A stretch of 21,019 nucleotides of DNA from Catenaria anguillulae PL171 (GCA_002102555.1 MCFL01000361.1:1-21019), one strand, 5' to 3'; counted from the stretch's first letter, positions 9,771 through 19,157 are shown. The notes: generated by a model from the letters alone, not told the origin. Made by a program: numbers and translations.

Positions 9771-12700
9771 ATGCGCTCTCAACTCCTTATCTCGCTCGCC
9801 TTGTGCGCTGCCCTCCTGGCCACCACCGTCGAATCTGCGCCCAACCCGCTGCTTCTCAAGCAACGTGACGTGGCCGGCTGCCAAAACACCAAGGACTGCG
9901 GCTTTGGCTACACGTGCCAGTTTGTGTCGGTTGGAGGTGCCCCCAAGAAGAAGTATTGTGTGCCCGTGTCGGATCCAAAGTGCGAGCCATGCAAGGGCGC
10001 CAACGACGGCGCAAAGGTGTGTCCCGACGGTAAGACGTTGGCTGCTGGCGCTTGCCTCCGCGCTCGGAATACCCGCGAATGCACAAAGGGTACGTGAAGC
10101 TGTACTTTTTTTTTATTTCGTTGACCTCTTTCGTTGCCCTTGCGCTTGGAGCGAATACGCCTTTGACGCGTCATGAAATCCACTTGTGGGAAACAAGTCG
10201 GCTGACCATTCATGCATTCACTTCACTCGTGTATTCTATAGTGTCGGTTGATTGCCCAAAGACGTGCGATGCAAGTGCCTGCGCCGCCGCGACCAAGCCT
10301 GCGGGCAACCCATGCCCAAAGGGATCCGAGCCCGAACACCAGTGCTCTTACGTCTGGTGGGACAACAAGTGTGCATGGAGTACGGTCTATTGTTCCCCCT
10401 TTGTTGCCATGATGCTCTCGCAAAGTGTGTGCTTACATTTCACTTTTTCCCAAAAATGAATAGCCACTTCAACCTGCACCAAGGTGCCAGTTGCCGCCAC
10501 GGCCACGGCCGCCAAGCCCAAGCCGACCAAGACCAAGGTTGTCAAACCCATCAAAACTGGCGACAGCGGCGATGCTTCTTCAGTTGACGACGATGAAGAC
10601 GACCAAGACGATTCGGAGGTCGTTGACCCGCCGCAAGAGACTCAAGAAGTTGACGATGAGGAGGAAGAAGAAGGCGACGGCGAGGAAGAAGGTGATGCCG
10701 ACGACGACGGCGACTCGACTTCGACGGTGGCCGAGCAAGCCACAGTCACAGCAGCTACGGCCACCGCCGAGGCCAAGCCCACAGCCTCAGCTGACGGCAA
10801 GAAAAAGTGTGCCCCGGCTCCAGCCAAGCGTCGCATGCACAAGCGGTCCGTGCCCGTCGAGGAGGCGCCCGTGACAGCCTCCCCGTCGCAGGTTGCCGAC
10901 CAGGAGGAGGAGGCCATTACCGCCGAACCGACGCAGGTTGCAAACACTGAGACCGCCGAGCCGACGCAAGTGGCCGGCGAAACGCTCACGACCGATGCGG
11001 CAGAACCGACTCAAGTTGCTGGCGAAACCACGGACGCAGTAGAGCCAACTCAAGTTGCCGGCGAAACGCTCACCACGGATGCCGCAGAGCCCACGTCCGT
11101 CGGTAATGAGGGTGAGTGTGAAGAGGAGCCAGTGGAAGACGAGGAAGAGGAAGAAGAATGTGAGCCAGAGGGTGAGCCCCAAGAGAGTGAGGTGCCTTCC
11201 GTTTCAACCGAATCGCCGAGTGAGCAACCGACTCAAGTCGCAACCGAGACCGAGGAGCCTACCCAAGTCGCAACAGAGACTGAGGAGCCTACTCAAGTCG
11301 CAACAGAGACTGAGGAGCCTACTCAGGTCGCAACGGAAACCGAGGAGCCGACTCAAGTTGCCACCGAGACCGAGGAGCCGACTCAAGTTGCCACCGAGAC
11401 CGAGGAGCCCACTCAGGTCGCAACGGAAACCGAGGAGCCCACTCAAGTTGCAACGGAAACCGAGGAGCCTACCCAAGTTGCCACCGAGACCGAGGAACCA
11501 ACTCAAGTCGCACCCGAGCCTGAGGAGCCTACTCAGGTCGCAACCGAGACCGAGGAACCAACTCAAGTCGCAACCGAGACTGAGGAGCCGACTCAAGTCG
11601 CAACCGAGACTGAGGAACCAACTCAAGTCGCAACCGAGACTGAGGAGCCCACTCAAGTTGCCACCGAGACTGAGGAGCCCACTCAGGTCGCAACGGAAAC
11701 CGAGGAGCCCACTCAAGTTGCCACCGACAACGAGGAACCAACTCAGGTTGCAACCGAGACGGAATCTGTCGCCGAACCCACGCCCACCACCGAGGTGCAA
11801 GACAATGAGACCCCGGCCGTGCTGCGCAAGCGCCTGCTCAAGCGCGACCCAACCAAGGTCTTGCGTCGCCGTTCCGCCGTCAAGTGCACGCGCAAGCCTG
11901 TGCCATCCCCCATTCAGGCCGAGGTGACGGCCACCGTTGTCATCACCGTGACTGTGGAGCCCACGCAGGCGGCTGATGAGGAGGCGACGCAAACGGCGGT
12001 TCCGACCGAATCTGGCGATGAGGAATCAACCGAGACGGCTGTTCCCACGGGCTCGGGCGACGAGGAGGCAACGGAAACGGCCACACCGACCGAGTCGGGT
12101 GACGAGGAATCGACCGAAACGGCGTCGCCGACCGAGTCGGGTGATGACGAATCGACAGAGACGGCCTCGCCAACCGAATCTGGCGATGACGAGCAATCGG
12201 CAAGCGAGACGGCTTCCCCGACCGAGTCTGGCGACGAAGAATCGACCGAAACAGCTTCGCCCACCGAGTCTGGCGACGAGGAATCGACCGAAACTGCAGC
12301 CCCGACAGAGTCTGGTGAGCAGCCCGCAACTGAAACGGCATCGCCAACCGAATCCGGTGATGAGGAGACAACGGAAACGGCCACGCCAACAGAGTCGGGC
12401 GATGAGGAGGCAACCGAGACTGCTTCGCCAACCGAGTCGGGCAACGAGGAATCCACCGAGACTGCGTCGCCAACCGAATCTGGTGATGAGGAATCAACGG
12501 AAACGGCCACGCCAACAGAGTCGGGCGACGAGCAATCTACCGAGACGGCCTCACCAACCGAGTCGGGTGACGATGCGACACCCATCGAAACGGCCACCCC
12601 AACCGAAGCCGGCCAAGACGACCAGCCCTTGACGACGCCCACGCCCGTGACGGACGATGAGTGCTATGTCCCGCAATGCAACTTCTCGTACTGCGTGGGC

Positions 12701-12877
12701 AAGGAAGACATTGTTCCCATGGTGTGCCGCGCGCCCGCGACCACGGCCGAAAAGTGCTTTGCCCAGTACGCCACGTGTGAGACGCAAGAAAACGGCAAGT
12801 GCGGCTTCACGATTCCCCGTGAGCAAGTGGCGGATTGCGTTCGCCAGTCGTCGCCCTCGTTCCGGTTGCGCCACTAA
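9771..12877 (+). CDS. Secreted Thr/Glu-rich repeat protein with 16-Cys and 8-Cys modules
   Basis: The proposed exons are 9771-10089, 10242-10379 and 10464-12877, giving 956 residues. Intron 1 has a GTACGT donor and a TATAG acceptor. Intron 2 has a GTACGG donor, a CTTAC branch-like site and an AATAG acceptor. Order: signal peptide at 1-22 (MRSQLLISLALCAALLATTV); 16-Cys module at 37-157; acidic Asp/Glu stretch; KRRMHKR cluster; degenerate then perfect PTQVA repeats (array at 408-587); a second basic cluster (LRKR, LLKR, LRRR); the T-x-PTESGDEE array (about 663-871); and the 8-Cys module (886-944). It ends FRLRH with no GPI signal or transmembrane span, so it is likely secreted or wall-bound, and possibly cut by a Kex2-like protease at the basic clusters. 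An alternative intron-2 donor at 10425 would leave a 39-nt intron and add a 17th cysteine; I consider it less likely. Function unknown. It is paralogous to the gene at 4748-8223. Confidence 0.87.
9879..10477 (+). other. N-terminal 16-Cys module of the repeat protein
   Basis: Cysteines run from residue 37 (VAGCQNTKDCGFGYTC) to 157 (TSTC) and are encoded by all three exons. Gaps are 5, 5, 13, 7, 2, 9, 10, 8, 6, 3, 4, 10, 9, 8 and 6. They match one-to-one with the module at 7887-7415 on the minus strand. The introns here fall between Cys 9 and 10 and between Cys 15 and 16, whereas the paralog's intron lies within the Cys 3 codon. Confidence 0.8.
11228..11767 (+). repeat. 30-bp tandem array, 18 units (PTQVATETEE)
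   Basis: Eighteen head-to-tail 30-bp units encode the 10-residue repeat PTQVATETEE. Two units vary (APEPEE and ATDNEE). Synonymous differences between units (GTCGCA, GTTGCC, GTTGCA; GAGACC, GAAACC, GAGACT) show that the peptide is held more constant than the DNA. Looser PTQVA copies with other spacers precede the array at about 10927-11100. Every unit is Thr- and Glu-rich, fitting an extended, O-glycosylated stalk. Confidence 0.95.
11993..12619 (+). repeat. 42-bp tandem array, about 15 units (TASPTESGDEESTE)
   Basis: About fifteen units share the core PTESGDEE with a mostly 14-residue period. Some are longer (for example one with GDDEQSASE), and the first and last units are more diverged (PTGSG, PTEAGQ). 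Units carry Ser-Gly followed by acidic residues. Third-position variation between units is common. The array runs nearly up to the 8-Cys module. Confidence 0.93.
12662..12838 (+). other. C-terminal 8-Cys module of the repeat protein
   Basis: Eight cysteines at residues 886-944 with gaps 4, 4, 10, 9, 6, 7 and 11, starting CYVPQCNFSYC and including KCGFTIP. Matches the module at 5500-5318 on the minus strand. Only twelve residues follow the last cysteine here, whereas the paralog carries about 190 more Ser/Thr-rich residues. Confidence 0.8.
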
Positions 12878-13393
12878 GTAGATCCAGATGCAAACAGCGG
12901 GTGGGTATGAGGGTCGAGCCCGTGTTGCGCACCCCCTGGATCCGGTTGATTTATTGATTGTTTTGCTGTCTACCTTGTCTTTTCTCTTTGCCTTGAATTC
13001 CCTGTGGCCGTCGAGGATTGCTTTGTACATAGCGCTCGGGCTCTTTTCTCATTGTTTTCCCACAAGTCTTGCTGTTGTTTGTGTTTCCTTACCTACCCCC
13101 CCCCCTCCCTCCTCCAGTCTCTCAAAGCAGTTGCCACGCAAAGGTCCATTTCTCTCGAATTGAATCGTTTGCTGTGCTGTCCATAAAATGAAAACATGTA
13201 CTTTTCATCTGGCACGGTGCCTGCTGACGCGCTTCAATCATCGGCCTGAGGCAAATTTCTCGAAAAATCAATGAATGTATTATTATTAACGCACGATGAA
13301 GGTGGACCAAAAACATTGAGACCAATGCCGCAAGAAAATTCAAAAGCAAAAATGACAAATCTACATGGTACATCATCACACGCCATCTACTAC
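12878..13393. other. Convergent 3' intergenic region
   Basis: Lies between the repeat-protein gene (+) and the kelch-like gene (-) and should hold both 3' UTRs. It contains pyrimidine-rich stretches and a C homopolymer near 13096-13105. No coding frame or canonical RNA is supported. Confidence 0.45.
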
Positions 13394-15234
13394 TTACGGA
13401 AACGGCTTCAAGGTCGCTGGCCCGGCGTGATTCCCTGCAGCCCCTTGCCCGTTCCCATGCTGCTGCTCCCACCCACTGTTTGCGCCATCCTTGGCATCCA
13501 ACACGGCTTGTAACTTTGGGTCCACCATCATATCAGGCTGCGGCAACGCCGGCGGGTAATCCGACATGGCCATGGGCGGCGGTGGCGGCGATTGTGCGTG
13601 CGCTTGGTACGGCGTTGCGTTCCATGGTTGTTGCTGCTGCTGCTGCGCGGGGCCGGTGGAAAAGAGCAGGTTGTCGAGCTCGGCCGCGGCCGGGTCGACA
13701 GGGCTGGCCGGCATGGGCGGGGGGTTGACGTGGTCGGGAGGAGGAGGGTAAGACGTGTCTTTTGGCGCGGATGCTTGTTGGCGGCGACGGTACAAGAAGA
13801 ATCCAGCCTGCATGGGTTGAGCAGACAAGCCAGATTTAGACGTGGATCGGGCAAAGGCATCAAAGTGGAAAACTGAGCGTACCCCGGCAAGCAAAACGAC
13901 TCCAACAACGGCTCCACCTGCAATCACAGCCATACTCGGTCCAGTCTTTGCCGCCCCTTCACCACTGCCCCCATTTGCGCCTCCTGCGGTACTCGACAGC
14001 TTTGGCACAAACTCATCTGCGGCCTGAAACTCCAACGTGCCCGGGCTTGTCTCGACAATCTTGAACACGGCAGCTGCCGTAGCTGCTTGCGCCGCCGACA
14101 CATCGTCCGTGTGGCCCACCACAACAAGCTGGTCGTCCACGACCACTGCGCCGTGGCGATACATGATCTGGGGATCGTTTTTCACGGTCGCATTGACCCA
14201 GGGCTTTTCACCGTCGAGGTCAGAGTACCAGATGGAGCTGAAAATTTGTCCGTTGCCGCCGATGCGATACGAACTGCCAACAGACAGCGCGTAGGCGCGG
14301 CCAGACGCCGATGTGTAGGGCAGGAATTGGTTGCCGCGGCGGGACGCGTCAGGATACGTGCCAGCGTACTGAGAAATGAAAACAAGTGAAGAAAATGTCA
14401 GGGAAGAATACAATGATAATGGTACATAAGGTGACTGCGGGAACGTACATCGGTCCATTGCATGTTGAGCAGATTCAAAACAGCGACATTTTTGGCGCCA
14501 GCCGTGGATCCCGGTGCGCGTTGCATAAAGACCTTTTTCGGGGCGATATATCCGAGGGCACAGGAAGAAGACGGCGGCATATTGCGCGAGCCGTTTGGGA
14601 GCACAGTGACGAGGTTGCCCGAATTGCGCGCATTGATTTCGGCCGTGGTGTCGGTGGCATTCGCCTTGGACGTGTCGTTTGTTCCCCTTGGATAGCCTCC
14701 AAAGAAAAATCCCGTGGCATCGCCGGGCACACCTTGACCGTTGAAGAGCTCGGACAAGACGGAAGCCGTGCTCGAAAAGCACGGGAACACGGTCGCCCAA
14801 GCACTGGCCGGAACGTCGCTCGGCACAATCGAGTCGAGCTTGACGCCATCTTTTGTCGTAATCTTGTACTGCTTGGGTGGCTTACCCTGTGCAGGCGGGA
14901 GTGATGGGTACAGCGAAATGGTGTAGGTGCCGTCGTCCGCCTTTGTGACATGGGGAATCAGGGCCGCGTTGGGCTCGCCGAGGCCCGTGGGCAGCACGGT
15001 CATGGCCGGGGCCGAGATTTTCCATGTTGTCGACAAATCCAACGAGACAATCGTGTCTTGCTGTTGCTGGTTGAGAAAACCGCCAAAGGAGAGCAGACGA
15101 CGCAATTTGGGCAGGTAGACGCGGGCAGCATCGACGTAGAGGGTACGTGCGTCCGCGGTCGCGGCCAGCAGGGCCAGCGTGGCGGCAAGGAGGGCCAGCA
15201 ATACGAGTGGATGCTTGGGTTTCATTACATACAT
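13394..15234 (-). CDS. Kelch/galactose-oxidase-like single-pass membrane protein
   Basis: The proposed exons are 15234-14449, 14368-13883 and 13807-13394, giving 561 residues. Both introns are phase 0: 14448-14369 (GTACGT donor, CATTTCTCAG acceptor) and 13882-13808 (GTACGC donor, GCTCAAC branch-like site, CATGCAG acceptor). It has a signal peptide (MKPKHPLVLLALLAATLALL), then a beta-propeller-like ectodomain with kelch-type turns (LLSFGGF, GFFFGGY, YRIGGNG) and several N-glycosylation sequons. A single transmembrane helix at about 408-431 is completed only after splicing: SMAVIAGGAVVGVVLLAG joins AGFFLYRRRQQ. The cytosolic tail (432-561) is Pro- and Gln-rich, with PPPP runs, six glutamines and a final LKPFP. 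Similar propeller-plus-helix-plus-tail proteins are common in early-diverging fungi, and their ligands are unknown to me. The start could also be the Met at 15225. Confidence 0.83.
13628..13645 (-). repeat. Poly-Gln tract (CAG/CAA)6
   Basis: Six consecutive Gln codons (four CAG, two CAA) sit in the cytosolic tail of the kelch-like protein, just before PWNATPYQ. It is a short trinucleotide tract that may vary in length between strains. Confidence 0.9.
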
Positions 15235-15742
15235 GGTTGCGGGGAATGGTCGAGGTGGATCACTGGCAGAAGTTGAGGGGGATAGTCATGAGGGGGTTTC
15301 AAGCAGGTTTTGGGCAGGTGTAGACATATGCATGGACATGGACATGAATCAGATCCCCCCAGATCGACCGCACGCAGGCCGGCTGCTGTCTCATCGGCTG
15401 TTGGCAAACCTGCGGCAAGTCCATATGCATGTGGTTGGCGGCATTGGCCAGATCGACGCGGAAAGCAGTGGCCGGAAACTGCTGCGGTGGACCTGGACTG
15501 CACCGCACCACTAGAAAAAACCGCAAGGGTGCGCGTTTCAATGGCCGCAAGAGCCAGCACGTGACTGACCACGTGCGGGACGCGGTCTTGAGCGCCACAC
15601 ATGCCAAGACTCGTCCCTACTCGGTTGGCTTCTGGTCTTCTTCTTCTCGCTTTGACGTGCAAGCAAAGCATGAATGCCCAAGACAACGTCAGCCGATATC
15701 CACGACCGTACAGCACACACACAAGTCAATCACTTCAACACC
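15235..15742. other. Divergent promoter region between kelch-like and verprolin genes
   Basis: About 500 bases between two head-to-head start codons. No TATA box or obvious operator was seen. The last bases before 15743 (CACTTCAACACC) form a typical leader with A at -3. Long open frames crossing this stretch are extensions of the coding frames or their shadows. Confidence 0.5.
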
Positions 15743-16717
15743 ATGGCTGGTCCTCCTCCGCCTCCCCCGCCGCCCGGCCCGCCGCCGCCGCCCGCCCCCA
15801 TGCCCAGCGGCCCTCCTCCAGGTGCAGGCGGCGGTGATCGCGGTGCGCTGCTCGCCTCCATCCAAAAGGGTGCCCGGCTCAAGAAGGCAGTCACCAACGA
15901 CCGCTCATCGCCACTCGTCGCCATTGCGGGCGGTGGGTCCTCGGGGTCCTCTGCATCGTCGGGTCCAAGCGGTGGCGGATCGCGTCCCTCAGGTGCTGCA
16001 GCTGCCGCACCAGCGCCTCCTGGTGGCGGCATGCTCAATATTGGCTCCATGCTGGCCGGAGTACAGTTGCGCAAGACAAGCACGTCGGGTCCATCTGGTG
16101 GCGGGTCGTCCACAGGGAGCTCCCCATCCCCGCCAAAGCCCCTCCAAGGTCCACCGCCCGTGCCTGCAACGACGGCATCTTCATCCGCTGCTCCCGCGCC
16201 GGTTGCACTTCCCGGATTCGGTGGCGGGATGCGTCAGTCACCGTCAATCCCAAAGGGACTCGCATCCAACACGTCGTCCGCTTCTTCGGCTGCTTCTTCA
16301 CCATCTCGCCCGCCGCCAATGCCTGCTGGCATGCAATCATCCACCTCGAACGGGCCGCCCGCCCGTCCCCCGCCACCTCCCGCCGCAGTTTCATCCAACG
16401 CTGGTCCGCCTTCTCGTCCTCCGCCCCCACCCGCTGCCGCTGCCGCCACTCCATCGCCACCGCCGCCGCCGCAAGCCAATGGTGTGAAATCGCCGCCAGG
16501 ATCGCGACGCGCACCCCCGCCGCCGCCGCCCGCACGCCGCGGGACACCTGCAAGCCCGCCCGTCGCACGTGCAGCGCCGCCGGCACTCGTGGTTGCTCAG
16601 CCCGCACGGCCGCCGCCAGTGCCCGTGGCACACAAGGAGCCACAGTTGGAGTGGCCGAGCCCCAGCGAGTTTCCGGCGCCCAGGCCGTTTGCGAGGGTGC
16701 GCAAGGAGTATATTTGA
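15743..16717 (+). CDS. VRP1: Verprolin/WIP-type actin-binding protein
   Basis: Single-exon gene of 324 residues, extremely Pro/Ser/Ala-rich. Verprolins (WIP in animals) bind monomeric actin through WH2 motifs and hold WASP/Las17 near Arp2/3 at endocytic actin patches. Here MAGPPPPPPPPGPPPPP is followed by a clear WH2 (residues about 35-50, ALLASIQKGARLKKAV) and a weaker second one (NIGSMLAGVQLRKT). Many PPPPP tracts (profilin/SH3 ligands) and RPPPPPAA repeats follow. The C-terminus (LEWPSPSEFPAPRPFARVRK) resembles the WASP-binding end of Vrp1/WIP. The ATG at 15743 has an ideal context (ACACCATGGC) and begins the family's usual Pro start. An in-frame ATG at 15674 would add 23 unlikely residues. 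It is shorter than yeast Vrp1 but keeps all the key parts. Its 3' end converges on the HDAC gene, 219 bases away. Confidence 0.88.
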   Translation: MAGPPPPPPPPGPPPPPAPMPSGPPPGAGGGDRGALLASIQKGARLKKAVTNDRSSPLVAIAGGGSSGSSASSGPSGGGSRPSGAAAAAPAPPGGGMLNIGSMLAGVQLRKTSTSGPSGGGSSTGSSPSPPKPLQGPPPVPATTASSSAAPAPVALPGFGGGMRQSPSIPKGLASNTSSASSAASSPSRPPPMPAGMQSSTSNGPPARPPPPPAAVSSNAGPPSRPPPPPAAAAATPSPPPPPQANGVKSPPGSRRAPPPPPPARRGTPASPPVARAAPPALVVAQPARPPPVPVAHKEPQLEWPSPSEFPAPRPFARVRKEYI

Positions 16718-16858
16718 GCCGTTTGTCGTTTTGGGGCACAGGGTATCCTGGTTGGAATATTTAAGGAAATGTGGAATCTGCGATGTAATTTCTTCTTTTT
16801 CCTTGAACCATGAACCAATCGTGACAATAAGGCAAACTGAATCAATATGTATCGAAGC

Positions 16859-16864
16859 AATAAA
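16859..16864 (+). promoter_or_regulatory. Possible polyadenylation signal of the verprolin gene
   Basis: AATAAA lies ~140 bases past the verprolin stop codon, in an A-rich stretch, inside the 219-base gap before the end of the HDAC gene. The assignment is by position only; fungal poly(A) signals are often degenerate. Confidence 0.35.
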
Positions 16865-16936
16865 TACAAAACGTCCACACACATGAACGCGATCGCAAAT
16901 ACAACACTCCAACCCGGCAACGCAACCCTCAACAAC

Positions 16937-18507
16937 CTAATCCACCTGCATGGCGTCCTCGCCCGCGCTCGCCGAATAATCCCGCTCATACACCCTGCCC
17001 GTGACCCGCTCGCCATTCACCTCCGTGTCGGGCAGCGCCTGACCGCCGTTTGCGCCCATTGTCAAGGCATCGGCAAGCGCTTGGCCCACGCGCACATCTG
17101 GATCTTGTGCGTCCAAGGCGGCCTTGATGGGATCCTCGTGGTCCGGGTCGTAGGGCACGGGCTGCAGCTGGACCGACGGCGCGTGTTGCAGGTTGCGCAG
17201 GTTGTCAAACACGCGCGCCTTGATCTTGTCGAGGTATTCGGGCGTGTTGAAGTTGTCAATGTTGCTCGAGGGCACGTCGAGTTTGTATTCGGGACCAAAG
17301 TAGTCGTAGTAGTCATTGTGTGGCAGATCTATCAAGTTCAGGTGAAACACGGGGTGAGTATAAAGACACAAACCAAATGCAAGAGAGAAAAAGGGAAAAA
17401 AAAAGCGTACTGCGATCCAAATCCACGCCCACGGCCACACTCGTCTCATATGTCCATGTCCGGCACACGTTCTTGATGGTATACCCACCGCCGCCCAACA
17501 TGAGCACGGGCAAGTTGAACTTTTTCACATACTTGACGCAATTGCCATGGCCTTCCATGCTCAAGTTGAACCTGCCGAGTCGATCGCCAGACAAACTGTC
17601 TGCTCCGCACTGCAGCACAATGACGCCGGGCTTGTACCACTCAATGACCTTGTCAATGACGGGCTCAAACACGCTCTTGTACGTGTTGTCGTCAATGCCG
17701 TCGCGGAGCGGGAAGTTGAGCGAGTAGTACTTGCCCGCGGCCGCACCAATGTCCCTGAGATCACCCGTGCCGGGGAAAAACTCGCCAAACTTGTGAAACG
17801 AAACCGTCATGACGCGATCCGTGGTGTAAAACGCCTCTTCGACGCCATCGCCATGATGCACATCAATGTCAATGTAGAGCACGCGCTGGTGGATGCGCAG
17901 CAGTTCCAAGATGCCGACGACAATGTCGTTGACGTAGCAAAAGCCACTCGCCTCGGATTTCTTGGCATGATGCAACCCACCTGCCCAGTTGACGGCAATG
18001 TCGCAGTACCCTTGATTGAGGCGCTGGGCGCCCTCGAGCGACCCGCCACACGAAATGGACGAGTAGTCAAAGAGGCCATCAAACACGGGACAGTCTTCGC
18101 CCACGTTAAACTTTTGCGCATGCTTGGCGTACAGGTCCATGTTGTCGGGTGTGACGCGGTACAAAAAGTCAATGTACTCGTCCGTGTGGAAGCGGGTGAT
18201 TTCGTCGCGGGTGGCCGGTTTCGGGCGGTACACTTGCATGTGCTTGTAGAGGCCATAGTTCATGATGAGCGAGTGGGTCATGCGGATGCGGTGGGGTTTC
18301 ATTGGGTGGCCCGGGGCGTAGTGGTAGTTGCCCACGTCGGCTGGAATAATTGTTGAATTGTGTGAGTCAAGGAGCGAGCGCAAACCAACGCAAGGGAGAA
18401 AGGAGGAGGAGCAGCATACGGTCGTAGTAGTAGGCGACGACTTTGTTGTTGGCACCCGGGGTGGCCGAGGGCGCGAGCGGGTTGATGAGCGAGGAGGAGG
18501 CAGCCAT
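16937..18507 (-). CDS. RPD3: Class I histone deacetylase (Rpd3/HDAC1-like)
   Basis: Zinc-dependent lysine deacetylase, the catalytic subunit of Sin3- or Set3-type corepressor complexes in fungi. The proposed exons are 18507-18420, 18340-17411 and 17328-16937, giving 469 residues. Introns are GTATGC to TATTCCAG (79 nt) and GTACGC to TTGATAG (82 nt), both phase 1. Splicing restores [20 protein letters not shown] and [20 protein letters not shown], both highly conserved. Catalytic residues are all present: His153-His154 in [16 protein letters not shown], zinc ligands Asp189 and His191 in [10 protein letters not shown], Asp277 in [13 protein letters not shown], and Tyr316 in LGGGGYT. The C-terminal tail is acidic and divergent, ending AMQVD. 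The sequence mixes features of Rpd3/HDAC1-2 and Hos2/HDAC3, so the symbol is approximate while class I is certain. Confidence 0.95.
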
Positions 18508-19157
18508 AGCGGAAAAGTACGAGGTTGATCAACGAGGGGGTGGGGTCAACGAGGTGGGTGCCGAGAGGCAGCTGAAGAGGTGTTGAAGTGGCCTAGTGGG
18601 TTGTGCAGAGCAAGTGCGCGAGGTTTGTTGCGTGGTCGCCGGCAAGGAACGCAGCCAAAGCATTCATGTGCGTCTGTCCTATCAAAGTATGAATATCAAA
18701 GCTTTCATGGGGATGACTATGCTTGACTGAGGCATCGAGTGCCGAAACCAATCGGAGGGACGGGGGAAGGGCCGATCGGTTGGTTCAGTCCGGTGGCGTG
18801 TTCTGGAAGGTCTGTAGAACAAAGGTAAAGGAAAAGACTCAAGAGATAGATATCGTCAGAAACAGGAAATGGCAAAGATGCATGATAATGTGATAATGAG
18901 CCAATGCTAGGAAAGGAAGCACCGCCAACGCCAACTGCCAGTGAGAGCATTGACATCAACCTCCAGTCGCTCGTCTCGCCTGCCCGCCCACCTCTCCCCC
19001 ACTAAGCAAGCTTCTCCTTCCCCCCCAAGTGTCCTGTTCCCGAGCAACACACAAGACGAGCCAGCACCTCCTTGGCCTGGCCCCCGAGTGGTTTTCGATA
19101 GACGGCCGATTGCTTGATACCCCCCTCCGTTTCTTTCTAGACAAACTTATTGCCAGC
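18508..19157. other. Divergent promoter region between HDAC and tyrosinase genes
   Basis: 650 bases between two head-to-head start codons. No TATA box, RNA gene or coding frame is supported. The tyrosinase side is strongly pyrimidine-rich (C-rich runs at about 18981-19040 and 19120-19140), as in many fungal leaders. Confidence 0.5.

Noticed and set aside
10425-10463. Alternative 39-nt second intron in the repeat-protein gene (donor GTGTGT at 10425)
   Set aside because: In frame, but shorter than any other intron here. It leaves almost no room between the donor and the CTTAC branch-like site, and would break the 16-to-16 cysteine match.
11228-11767. 30-bp direct repeats resembling a CRISPR array
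   Set aside because: The units are contiguous without spacers, in frame, coding, and in an intron-containing eukaryotic gene.
11204-12642. Long minus-strand open frames across the tandem arrays (11204-11992 and 11914-12642) and plus-strand alternative frames at 11055-11927 and 11976-12632
   Set aside because: Repeat units whose length is a multiple of three leave several frames open by periodicity. These have Arg- or Ser/Asp-only compositions and no start context or motifs, while the sense frame connects to the cysteine modules.
15429-16487. Plus-strand open frame of 352 residues, Pro/Arg/His-rich
   Set aside because: Frame-shifted shadow of the Pro-rich verprolin coding sequence, starting in its promoter region.
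17547-18356. Plus-strand open frame of 269 residues
   Set aside because: Exact antisense of the histone deacetylase catalytic domain, a codon-bias shadow.
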